Assembly (NCBI GenBank): GCA_020024515.1
Contig: JAHHTR010000118.1
Span: 1 to 6,431, forward strand
Reading direction: 5' to 3'
DNA length: 6,431 nucleotides
DNA from: Angelakisella sp.
GTDB taxonomy: Bacteria > Bacillota > Clostridia > Oscillospirales > Ruminococcaceae
Below, piece by piece: positions 1 to 5,978 of the stretch (its first letter is position 1; each line of letters begins with the position of its first letter). Made by a program: the position numbers and the translations under genes. The notes beneath the pieces are model-generated. The model made no database searches, was not told where the DNA came from, and saw only the letters and a list, made by a program, of their open reading frames with translations.

Positions 1-35
1 ATGAAAGCACAAACAAATTACAGGAGGTCAAGACT

Positions 36-413
36 ATGGAACAGACTTTATTTGAAAAGAATGGCGGCACTTACACACAGCAAGGTGATTATCTCCTGCC
101 GAATGTAAAACTCCCTGATCAGCCAGAGTTCGAAATCGGTGTGTGGGGCAATCGCCGCAGGCAATATCTCAAGCAGCATCATCGTGTAAAATACTATAGT
201 ATGCTGACACAATGTACACTTTATCCGCATCTTGCTGATATCGATGCACAGGCAGTTCATCTGGAAGAAACTCTCGTGAATCAGTTTGCTGAGCAAGAAG
301 GAGTCACTGAGCAACTCAAAGCAGAGAATATGCCGTTGTGGGTGAGAAAGATGAATAGCATCCATAAGCAAGTATCCGAAATCATTCTAAATAATATTAT
401 CTATGAAAAATAA
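36..413 (+). CDS. tnpV: TnpV family transposon-associated protein
   Basis: This 125-aa protein is recognised as a member of the TnpV family, first named in the Tn4451/Tn4453 mobilizable transposons of clostridia, where it sits beside the large serine recombinase TnpX. Its molecular role is not established. The family-like features seen are an N-terminal stretch with GGTYTQQGDYLLPNV (about residues 10-24), a basic central segment with GVWGNRRRQYLKQHH (about residues 35-49), and a helical, charged C-terminal half. There is no signal peptide or membrane segment, so it should be cytosolic. The start is supported by AGGAGG at 22-27, eight bases upstream of the ATG. The length is typical of the family, so the gene looks intact. 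No recombinase gene lies in the window; it could lie to the left. The copy marks mobile-element DNA and is followed by a weak terminator and then the AT-rich R-M block. Confidence 0.85.
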   Translation: MEQTLFEKNGGTYTQQGDYLLPNVKLPDQPEFEIGVWGNRRRQYLKQHHRVKYYSMLTQCTLYPHLADIDAQAVHLEETLVNQFAEQEGVTEQLKAENMPLWVRKMNSIHKQVSEIILNNIIYEK

Positions 414-439
414 AAGATGTTTGTCAGCATCTTAGTTTT
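414..439 (+). terminator. weak intrinsic terminator after tnpV
   Basis: AAGATG (414-419) and CATCTT (428-433) form a 6-bp stem with an 8-base loop, followed by AGTTTT. It starts directly after the TAA of tnpV. The stem is short and AT-rich, so termination is probably partial. Confidence 0.4.
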
Positions 440-510
440 ACATAACTCTATTTTCAGCAAAGTATGGCAATAAAATTTGACTAATAGGATTTTGATACTT
501 AATACCACGA

Positions 511-528
511 ATTCATATTAATTCATAT
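511..528. repeat. tandem ATTCATAT repeat, 10-bp period
   Basis: ATTCATAT occurs at 511-518 and again at 521-528, one helical turn apart, upstream of the R-M operon promoter. The sequence around it is very AT-rich, so the repeat may be due to composition. It could also be an upstream activating or operator element. Confidence 0.45.
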
Positions 529-536
529 ATAAATCC

Positions 537-576
537 GTTAATATAGTTGAAATTTGATTTTTTATTTGTTAATATA
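537..576 (+). promoter_or_regulatory. candidate operator: two GTTAATATA copies 31 bp apart
   Basis: Identical 9-mers GTTAATATA lie at 537-545 and 568-576. The first ends one base before the predicted -35 (547-552) and the second covers the predicted -10 (570-575). The 31-bp spacing is close to three helical turns, which puts both copies on the same DNA face. This is the geometry expected for an autoregulator, and the HTH gene starts 40 bases downstream. The repeats are seen directly; the binding is inferred. Confidence 0.4.
547..575 (+). promoter_or_regulatory. predicted sigma-A promoter of the HTH-ASCH-methyltransferase operon
   Basis: TTGAAA at 547-552 (5 of 6 to consensus) is separated by 17 bases from TAATAT at 570-575 (4 of 6). 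Transcription would start near 582, giving a leader of about 35 bases before the HTH start at 616. Another -35-like TTGACT lies at 477-482 but lacks a convincing -10 at the right distance. Confidence 0.45.
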
Positions 577-615
577 AACTGCAATCATTTTCGTCTCAAA
601 AGGAGAAAGAGAAAT

Positions 616-810
616 ATGCTGGAGTTCAATGAAGACAAATGGATAAGTATCGAAGAAGCAGCTAATTACCTTGGTGTAAATAAAGATACAATTCGGAACT
701 GGATAAAAAAAGAAAATGGTATTCCTGCACACAAAATAGGTAAATTATGGAGATTCAAAAAAACTGAATTAGATAACTGGATTAAAAGTGGGCAGAGTGC
801 AATGAAGTAA
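616..810 (+). CDS. excisionase/MerR-like helix-turn-helix protein, probable R-M regulator
   Basis: This 64-aa protein is essentially one winged-helix DNA-binding domain of the excisionase type (HTH_17-like). The hallmarks are WISIEEAANYLGVNKDTIRNWI (residues 9-30; helix 1, turn and recognition helix), the wing with IPAHKIGKLWRF (36-47), and the closing helix TELDNWIKS (50-58). The start at 616 is chosen because AAAGGAG (598-604) lies upstream at suitable spacing and the domain begins right after it. An in-frame TTG at 547 lacks a ribosome-binding site and lies inside the predicted promoter. The gene is first in an operon with an ASCH protein and a C5 methyltransferase, so a controller role for the R-M cassette is inferred. 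The domain is also used by phage and ICE excisionases, but no integrase gene is next to it here. It is not a classical Xre-type C protein. The DNA-binding fold is confident and the specific role is not. Confidence 0.8.
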   Translation: MLEFNEDKWISIEEAANYLGVNKDTIRNWIKKENGIPAHKIGKLWRFKKTELDNWIKSGQSAMK

Positions 811-828
811 TTATTGTGGAGTAGCTAT

Positions 829-1293
829 ATGAAAACAATGCTTTTAAGTTTTAAGCCAGATGTTTTTAAATCAATCTGTTCTGGTGAAAAAATATTCGAA
901 CATAGACGAGTTTTCCCCAATGAACCAATAGAGGCATATATTTACATCAGTAGACCAGTACAAGCGATAGGTGGCATAGTTCGCCTGGGGAATAAAGTAA
1001 ATATTTCCAAGTGGAAACAAACATATTCTCATGATCCAGAAGCTGTTAAGAGGATAGATAAATACTTGGATCATTATAGCGTAGCAATGGAAATTCAAAG
1101 GTTTCAGAATACAACGCAAATTCCGTTAAGTGAAGTAAAAAAATTTTTTCCCAATTTTCTTATCCCTCAAATGTATTATTACCTTGATGGCAATCCATTA
1201 CTAACATACCTACAGGAAAATTTAAAACCTGTGGGAGAGCCTGTTATACATAGGTTTGATAACATTAAAAGTAATATGATTTGTATTCACTAA
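829..1293 (+). CDS. ASCH domain (PUA-like fold) protein
   Basis: This 154-aa protein is read as an ASCH-domain protein. The N-terminus has the typical pattern LLSFKP (5-10), then a helix, then SGEKIFEHRR (18-27), matching the family's G-x-K...E-x-R signature (G19, K21, E24, R26). A strand segment with IYISRPVQAIGGIV (38-51) follows, like the family's 'iyas.pv.aIvG' strand pair. ASCH domains share the PUA/EVE fold and are linked to binding or processing of RNA or modified nucleosides; YqfB, for example, is an N4-acetylcytidine amidohydrolase. No substrate can be assigned here. The ATG at 829 is preferred over the TTG at 814 because GTGGAG (815-820) is well spaced from it. The gene begins 18 bases after the HTH stop and ends 32 bases before the methyltransferase, so co-transcription is likely. 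A reader of cytosine modification or an accessory regulator is inference only. Confidence 0.72.
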   Translation: MKTMLLSFKPDVFKSICSGEKIFEHRRVFPNEPIEAYIYISRPVQAIGGIVRLGNKVNISKWKQTYSHDPEAVKRIDKYLDHYSVAMEIQRFQNTTQIPLSEVKKFFPNFLIPQMYYYLDGNPLLTYLQENLKPVGEPVIHRFDNIKSNMICIH

Positions 1294-1325
1294 AGCTAAA
1301 ACACAATAGCTATGGAGGACTATTT

Positions 1326-2570
1326 ATGACTAAGAAATACCGAGTGCTTTCTCTGTTTAGCGGCTGTGGCGGAATGGATATCGGTCTTGAAGGCGGATTT
1401 AGATGTTTAAAACGTTGCATCAATACTAACATTCATCCAGATTGGATAGAACAAAACTGGGGCGAATGGGTTAGCGTAAAAGAAACCAGTTTTAAGACTG
1501 TATTTGCAAATGATATTCGGCCGGATGCAAAATCAGCATGGGTCTCATATTTTGGGAAAAAATACGAAAACGCAAATGAGCTATATCATATTGAAAGTAT
1601 TGTTGATCTTGTTAAACGAGCTCGTGCCGGAGAGAACGTATTTCCTGATAACATTGATGTTGTTACAGGTGGTTTCCCATGCCAGGACTTTTCAGTCGCA
1701 GGAAAAAGGAAAGGGTTCAATTCCGATAAAAGCCATAACGGTGGACAGCTGGAGGTTGATGAATCGACAGTAGAAAGCAGAGGGCAATTATATATGTGGA
1801 TGAAAGAAGTTGTTAGCTTAGTTCAACCATCCATATTTATTGCCGAAAATGTAAAGGGCTTAACCACTCTCGAAGATGCAAAAGAAGTTATTGAACACGA
1901 CTTTGCAAATGCAGCAGATGGCGGCTATCTTGTGATTCCAGCTAGAGTTTTGCATGCTGCAAATTACGGTGTTCCACAATCCAGAGAACGTGTTATTTTT
2001 TATGGATTCAAAAGAAATGCTCTAAAAAAAGAAGCACTAAACGCTTTGCTTGATCTTAAGAATAATCTAGCGTTTGATCCATATCCAGTACCAACACACA
2101 GCTACAATGTTGATGGAGAAGACTTGTCTCCTTTTGTGACTTGCCGAGAGGCTTTAAAAGGACTAGACGAACCGGAAGTTGCAACAGATATTGCCCAAAC
2201 TAAGTATTCCAAAGCAAAATATATGCCAAAAGGTCAGGGAAATATAGAAATAAAATTAGATTCTATATCACCAACCATTCGATCTGAGCATCATGGAAAT
2301 ATTGAGTTTAGAAGACTGAATGCCGAAAATGGTGGAACTCATGAAGAAGAGCTTAGCCAAGGGCTAGCACAGAGAAGATTAACCGTCCGAGAATGTGCCA
2401 GAATTCAAACTTTTCCAGATGATTATCAATTTATTCTTCCTAAAACAGATGATAATAAGGCTGTGAGCGCAAGCGATGCTTATAAGATTATTGGAAATGC
2501 CGTGCCCTGTGTTTTAGGATATAACATTGCTATGAGATTAGAAGAAAACTGGGAAAAGTATTTTGGTTAA
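1326..2570 (+). CDS. DNA (cytosine-5-)-methyltransferase, type II R-M
   Basis: This 414-aa enzyme transfers a methyl group from S-adenosylmethionine to carbon 5 of cytosine in a specific DNA site. All main motifs are in order: motif I LFSGCGGMDIGL (10-21, SAM binding), motif IV GGFPCQDFS (115-123) with catalytic Cys119, motif VI ENV (174-176), motif VIII QSRER (218-222), a variable target-recognition region (about 240-345), motif IX RRLTVRECARIQTFP (350-364) and motif X GNAVP (390-394). It therefore looks active. The segment between motif I and NDI (62-64) is longer than in the smallest enzymes of the family. The start at 1326 has GGAGGA six bases upstream (1314-1319); an in-frame ATG at 1281 overlaps the ASCH gene and is rejected. 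It is the third gene of the operon and converges on the probable endonuclease. The recognition sequence is unknown. Confidence 0.96.
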   Translation: MTKKYRVLSLFSGCGGMDIGLEGGFRCLKRCINTNIHPDWIEQNWGEWVSVKETSFKTVFANDIRPDAKSAWVSYFGKKYENANELYHIESIVDLVKRARAGENVFPDNIDVVTGGFPCQDFSVAGKRKGFNSDKSHNGGQLEVDESTVESRGQLYMWMKEVVSLVQPSIFIAENVKGLTTLEDAKEVIEHDFANAADGGYLVIPARVLHAANYGVPQSRERVIFYGFKRNALKKEALNALLDLKNNLAFDPYPVPTHSYNVDGEDLSPFVTCREALKGLDEPEVATDIAQTKYSKAKYMPKGQGNIEIKLDSISPTIRSEHHGNIEFRRLNAENGGTHEEELSQGLAQRRLTVRECARIQTFPDDYQFILPKTDDNKAVSASDAYKIIGNAVPCVLGYNIAMRLEENWEKYFG

Positions 2571-2571
2571 A

Positions 2572-2616
2572 ATATGCCTGTTCCCTATTTTTCTATGGGA
2601 ATAGGCATATCTTTTT
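2572..2616. terminator. hairpin terminator between convergent methyltransferase and endonuclease genes
   Basis: A 14-bp stem is formed by 2572-2585 and 2597-2610 with one G-T pair and an 11-base loop. It is followed on the + strand by CTTTTT (2611-2616). It begins one base after the methyltransferase stop and ends at the endonuclease stop, so it serves the + strand well. The T-run on the - strand side is short, so termination in that direction is less sure. Confidence 0.8.
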
Positions 2617-3754
2617 AGATGGCCTCATAAATAACTAATAATGAACCACCGTGTTCATAATACATTTTTGCTTCAGGAGTACCATTGAATTGTCCGTGAC
2701 TAAAGCGGCATTCATTTCGAAGAACGAGTTTCTTTCCTGTCTTTTTATTTTTAATTGTTGTTAATATATTGGCTTGCTTATCAGGAACAGAACTTACGAT
2801 TGACTCGATTATGATATCATTACCAAAAGATTCAAGCGAGGGGACTCTGTATATTTGAATTCCCGCAGATGTAGTTTTGGCATAATAATAATCAAAACTA
2901 TGAATTCTTAAGAATCTTGGCAATCCTGCATTATAGTTAAGATTGTCATTGAGTTCTTTTGCTAGAGCTTCTGATGCAACAATTGCACAGTGTTTCTTTG
3001 CGGTATTGTATCTTGGATTGTTTTCAAGATTTTGATTGATAAACTTCGCAAAAACTTGCTCTCTGATTTTAGTGCAGGTATTATGCTCAAAATCTTTCAA
3101 TTTACAATTTCTAGGTAAAACTGAACATGCAACGGACCTTTCATTTTCAAAATACTCTAATCTAACAGTGTCAGCGCCTAATTTAATGACACTTCTTCTA
3201 GGTTTTCCTGTGTTGTTGTAGCTCCAAACATCATTGCTTCTGACAAGAACTGATAGTAGTTCATTCCAAGTTACAGAAAACCAATTTTCATATTCTGGAC
3301 GAGCATAATCGCTAAAAATATGACGCTTTTTGTATTTGGAACCTGTATAGCAATTCAACAGCTTATATAATCCCATGTTTTCAAGAATAAAGCTCTCTTC
3401 CTTGAGTGAAAAACGATACTTACCTACAGTAATATCGATGGGATCATCTTTCTGAGTATTATTGCCTTGCCATGTTATTTCATCATCTTTGTTGATAACG
3501 AAATGACTGCTTTCAAATATCTTTTTGCCTAAATTATACCCGTTGTCAACAATCTGTTTCAATTCACCACTAAATGTGTCATAGTCACACAAATTTTTTG
3601 CACTTGAGATATCACCAACAATAACTTGATGTGCATATGAAAAGAATTTCTTAGAATCATACAAATCGGTTAGCTTAAAATTTGTTCCATTCTTAAGTAA
3701 GCCAATAGTTGTAGCAACACTTAGCTCTCTTAAATGCGTTTTGATATCAGCCAT
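2615..3754 (-). CDS. probable type II restriction endonuclease
   Basis: This 379-aa protein is not matched to a named enzyme from memory. The endonuclease call rests on context: it directly faces a type II C5 methyltransferase, shares its AT-rich composition and is of suitable size. A possible PD-(D/E)xK-like core is DDPIDI (103-108) followed by YRFSLKEES (113-121), giving D107 and S116-x-K118, with Ser where Asp or Glu is usual. A second conserved-looking block is NECRFSHGQFNGTPEAKM (347-364) near the C-terminus. There is no signal peptide or membrane segment. The start at 3754 (MADIK) is chosen because GGAGG at 3762-3766 lies eight bases before it; the ATG at 3769 overlaps this ribosome-binding site and lacks its own. 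Its own extended -10 promoter lies upstream. If a nuclease, it should cut the site protected by the methyltransferase. Alternative: another R-M accessory protein. Confidence 0.7.
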   Translation of the reverse strand: MADIKTHLRELSVATTIGLLKNGTNFKLTDLYDSKKFFSYAHQVIVGDISSAKNLCDYDTFSGELKQIVDNGYNLGKKIFESSHFVINKDDEITWQGNNTQKDDPIDITVGKYRFSLKEESFILENMGLYKLLNCYTGSKYKKRHIFSDYARPEYENWFSVTWNELLSVLVRSNDVWSYNNTGKPRRSVIKLGADTVRLEYFENERSVACSVLPRNCKLKDFEHNTCTKIREQVFAKFINQNLENNPRYNTAKKHCAIVASEALAKELNDNLNYNAGLPRFLRIHSFDYYYAKTTSAGIQIYRVPSLESFGNDIIIESIVSSVPDKQANILTTIKNKKTGKKLVLRNECRFSHGQFNGTPEAKMYYEHGGSLLVIYEAI

Positions 3755-3830
3755 TTCAATTGCCTCCATTTATTAGATGTAAATGTTTTCTTCTGATTTT
3801 CGATTTTGCTTATGAATTACAAATATTTAA

Positions 3831-3859
3831 ATTATATCACATAATTATGCTTTTTTCTA
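3831..3859 (-). promoter_or_regulatory. predicted extended -10 promoter of the endonuclease gene
   Basis: Read on the - strand, TGATATAAT (3839-3831) is a perfect extended -10 (TGnTATAAT). A weak -35, TAGAAA (3859-3854), lies 17 bases upstream. Transcription would start near 3824, leaving a leader of about 70 bases before the ATG at 3754. The endonuclease is therefore expressed apart from the methyltransferase operon. The GTTAATATA repeat found at the other promoter is not seen here. Confidence 0.6.
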
Positions 3860-4083
3860 TGAGTCTTCTGTGCAAACATCATAATTCTCAGAAATCCAAC
3901 TCGTTTTCAAGTGAATTTCCAAATTTTTTTAAAATCCGATACTTGATAGGTAGAACAACATATTGATGACTACGAATTAAAATTTGGACATAAGATTTGT
4001 CCTGATGATAGTTTTGAAATTGTTTGTATCATCTTAGCGAGCAGACTGTTTATACTCCCAAGAGTCGTAAAACAGTACAATCG

Positions 4084-4101
4084 TTAGGAGCGCACTCCTA
4101 A
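4084..4101. repeat. short perfect inverted repeat TTAGGAG-CGCA-CTCCTAA
   Basis: A 7-bp perfect inverted repeat with a 4-base loop. It overlaps the TAG of the short open frame ending at 4087 and lies about 30 bases before the strong terminator. No T-run follows, so it is not itself a terminator. It could be a protein-binding site or a trace of an element end. Confidence 0.5.
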
Positions 4102-4133
4102 AACCTCCCTAAGAAAAGTACATATAAAAGATC

Positions 4134-4169
4134 AGCGGGTGTCGGAATTTTCCGGCACCCGCTGTTTTT
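4134..4169. terminator. strong bidirectional terminator downstream of the ATPase gene
   Basis: A 13-bp GC-rich stem (4134-4146 with 4151-4163, one G-T pair) has a 4-base loop and is followed by GTTTTT on the + strand. Read leftward it lies just after the ATPase stop and is followed by ATCTTTT, so it can end ATPase transcripts. On the + strand it would end anything reading out of the R-M side, although no firm + strand gene is seen there. Confidence 0.85.
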
Positions 4170-4174
4170 GTATT

Positions 4175-5533
4175 TTAATGATTCCTTCCCACAAAGCTCG
4201 GCACAAATTTAGGATGAGCAATTTTGTTGTAATCTTTCTTGAACTCTGCAAAAAGGCTCTTTCGCTGAACGATATGTACATTGTCGTATTGCTTGCTGAG
4301 CGTCCAGAAACTGTCCGGCACCCGATTTACAGTAAGCAGGTAATACTCATTCTGATAAAATGGCAGCTGTTGAGTGGTTGCCTGATCGATTTCTTTCCAG
4401 AGCTGACTGGTCAACCCTCCCCCGAAGGTCGAATCAAAATACGCATAATATCCCGTATCCGTGACAGCGGCAAAGTCAAAATTGACGTCACCGATTTCGA
4501 TGTCATAGTTAGAAGGGTCATCTGTGTCGATGTAGCAATGTGTATCGTGATTCAAGTTGTTTTTGATCCAGTGGATGCAAAGCTTGCGGTAAAAATCTTT
4601 AAGCACCGTTCCGTTGAAGTAGTCCATAAAAGTACGAAATGTTTCTTCCCTGAAACTGCCGTCCGCATTGGGAACAGCTGTGAACAGCGCACCGTACCAT
4701 AAGCAAAAATAACTGTTTGCGGGGAAATATTTACTGTGCCCGTTTTTGCCGTCCTCCCTGCGGACAAGTCCGTGTTCTATCAGAGCCTTGATGTACTTGT
4801 CGCATTTGTTTTTGGGGTAGCCGCTGAACGCAGACAGCTCATTGATTCGGTTCTTTCCCTGTGCCATTCCGTACAGCAGAGTATTGTAGCTTTCCGGTGT
4901 GCGAAAGCACACATTCATCCAGTCTATTGCCAGCCGATAGAATACAGAATCTGTCCGCAGCATTGTCCGAACATTTTCCTCAAAGGATTTTTCTAAATCG
5001 TAAGCAGAAAGAAGCTCCGGCAGGCCAGCTGTCAGTGAAAATATTTCTGCTGCCGCTTCATCTTTGAGGGAATACAGGTCCGCCAGCTTTGGCATTGTCA
5101 TTACCTCTGCTTCAATGTCGGTGCAGGAAAGAGGGATTTTCTCCCAAGGTCTCCCAACCAGTATTACCTTGCTGGAACTATTTGCATCGAGGAATTCACC
5201 AAGTTCCGTATAAAACGAATCCTGCTCTTTGAGATTGCCCCCACGATCAAAAAAGATCGTGGGGCATGTTTCTTTTGCGTAGGTCTTAAGGGCAGTGAAA
5301 AAATTTTGCCAGTCACCGCAGCTGCCAAAGATTTCAGGATAGCGGCTTGCAAAAATCATCGGAGCAAAAGCGGCATCCAAGTGCTGAAAGGAAAAATACA
5401 GACTCTCCGGATGTTTGCTGCAATATTCCAGTGCCAACCTCGTCTTGCCCATACCGGGAATACCACTGAGAAAATACGCTTGCCCTTCTGTATACTGTAA
5501 AACATTTTCAATTTGCTGAATCGGAATATCCAT
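4175..5533 (-). CDS. P-loop AAA-type ATPase with degenerate nuclease-like C-terminus
   Basis: This 452-aa protein resembles the 'archaeal ATPase/DUF234' class of prokaryotic NTPases, whose function is mostly unknown. Walker A is GIPGMGKT (24-31). The Walker B strand is TIFFD (92-96), but it is followed by RGG, so the usual Asp-Glu pair is missing its Glu. A later strand, KVILVGRPWE (122-131), fits the sensor region. A winged-helix segment follows: INELSAFSGYPKNKCDKYIKAL and EHGLVRRED (about 230-261). The C-terminal part has DIEIGDVNFDFAAV and YYAYFDSTF (344-370), which resembles the family's nuclease-like strand pair but lacks a clear E-x-K. The start has GGTGAT just upstream and its own promoter. 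It is transcribed alone, is more GC-rich than the R-M genes, and may be an accessory regulator or defence-related gene. The fold is fairly sure and the role unknown. Confidence 0.75.
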   Translation of the reverse strand: MDIPIQQIENVLQYTEGQAYFLSGIPGMGKTRLALEYCSKHPESLYFSFQHLDAAFAPMIFASRYPEIFGSCGDWQNFFTALKTYAKETCPTIFFDRGGNLKEQDSFYTELGEFLDANSSSKVILVGRPWEKIPLSCTDIEAEVMTMPKLADLYSLKDEAAAEIFSLTAGLPELLSAYDLEKSFEENVRTMLRTDSVFYRLAIDWMNVCFRTPESYNTLLYGMAQGKNRINELSAFSGYPKNKCDKYIKALIEHGLVRREDGKNGHSKYFPANSYFCLWYGALFTAVPNADGSFREETFRTFMDYFNGTVLKDFYRKLCIHWIKNNLNHDTHCYIDTDDPSNYDIEIGDVNFDFAAVTDTGYYAYFDSTFGGGLTSQLWKEIDQATTQQLPFYQNEYYLLTVNRVPDSFWTLSKQYDNVHIVQRKSLFAEFKKDYNKIAHPKFVPSFVGRNH

Positions 5534-5570
5534 TTTATCACCATCATATCATAAGTTGACCTTTTCTGTG

Positions 5571-5599
5571 ATTATAGCTGTTTCCTGCCGATTTTTCAA
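5571..5599 (-). promoter_or_regulatory. strong predicted sigma-A promoter of the ATPase gene
   Basis: On the - strand, TTGAAA (5599-5594) and a perfect TATAAT (5576-5571) are separated by exactly 17 bases. Transcription should begin near 5564, only about 30 bases before the ATG at 5533. There is little room for a long regulatory leader. Confidence 0.8.
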
Positions 5600-5629
5600 T
5601 TCCTGAAAATATTTTTTGAAAATCTTTCT

Positions 5630-5675
5630 CCGCCGTAAAAGCCTTGAAAACAAAGGCTTTTGGGGCGGTTTTCTT
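5630..5675 (+). terminator. two-level hairpin terminator facing the replication module
   Basis: An inner 9-bp stem AAAAGCCTT/AAGGCTTTT (5637-5645, 5653-5661) is enclosed by CCGCC/GGCGG (5630-5634, 5664-5668). TTTTCTT follows directly on the + strand. No + strand gene lies upstream in the window, so it may insulate the replication module from cargo read-through or act within a leader. The leftward T-run is poorer. Confidence 0.7.
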
Positions 5676-5978
5676 GTTTATCTGCCTGCTTTTCTTTCAT
5701 AGAAGAGGGGGGCAAATGGCGTACCTCTGTCGGAATTAGTGAAGGGACTCGTATCGGAAGCCGTAGCTCGCTGGCTACCCGGTGAGGGAGAAAATATTTT
5801 TCCCTTTGCACCTTGAAAATTGAATGACCGTCCGTTGGGGGATAAGACTTTGCCACGATGGCTGTACTGAAAGACGGAGCAAAGCGACACCGCTGAAAAA
5901 TAGGGGCAGGAACGACCACGGGAAGAGCGGCTTACATATCTGCTGTGGATATGAATTTTCAGAAAGGAGATTTTTACA
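5676..5978 (+). other. structured non-coding leader before the 68-aa gene
   Basis: About 300 bases with no supported gene and several inverted repeats: GTAGC/GCTAC (5763-5778), a 19-base near-palindrome GGGAGAAAATATTTTTCCC (5786-5804), CCGTC/GACGG (5828-5832 with 5873-5877), CTTTGC/GCAAAG (5848-5853 with 5879-5884), CCGCT/AGCGG (5890-5894 with 5926-5930) and CATATC/GATATG (5935-5953). The two pairs between 5828 and 5884 interleave as a-b-a'-b', the order needed for a pseudoknot. No convincing + strand promoter was found. Open frames crossing this stretch on both strands look spurious because they overlap the real small gene and lack ribosome-binding sites. Confidence 0.5.

Larger units (their letters stand above)
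3770..4174. other. non-coding gap between endonuclease and ATPase genes
   Basis: About 400 bases without a convincing gene. The left part holds the leftward promoter of the endonuclease gene and is very AT-rich. The + strand frame 3950-4087 is open for 45 codons (containing IDDYELKFGHKICPDDSFE) and ends in TAG, but it has no usual start codon or ribosome-binding site; it may be a gene remnant or chance. GGACA/TGTCC (3986-3990 and 3998-4002) and TTAGGAG/CTCCTAA (4084-4101) are short inverted repeats. The right end is a strong terminator. Base composition changes from AT-rich to more GC-rich across this gap, so it is the likely right edge of the R-M cargo. Confidence 0.6.

Noticed and set aside
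1..114. Open frame from the ATG at position 1
   Set aside because: It overlaps tnpV in another frame, has no visible upstream signal because the window begins there, and the peptide is not recognisable.
511..576. CRISPR-like or iteron array in the AT-rich leader
   Set aside because: Only two copies of each short word occur, without regular spacers, so no array or origin is supported.
547..615. Longer N-terminus for the HTH protein from TTG 547
   Set aside because: No ribosome-binding site, and the TTG falls inside the predicted -35 box; the ATG at 616 has AAAGGAG upstream and the domain starts there.
1281..1325. Longer N-terminus for the methyltransferase from ATG 1281
   Set aside because: It overlaps the end of the ASCH gene and lacks a ribosome-binding site; GGAGGA precedes ATG 1326, and motif I follows at the usual distance.
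3755..3769. Five-residue N-terminal extension of the endonuclease from ATG 3769
   Set aside because: This ATG overlaps the GGAGG that serves the ATG at 3754, and it has no ribosome-binding site of its own.
4139..4702. 187-codon open frame on the + strand
   Set aside because: It lies antisense within the ATPase gene, which has Walker motifs, a promoter and a terminator; the frame's own start falls inside the terminator hairpin and it has no ribosome-binding site.
5755..5810. Possible transfer origin in the repeat-rich leader
   Set aside because: The short inverted repeats alone do not match an oriT that I recognise, and no relaxase or mobC gene is adjacent in the window.
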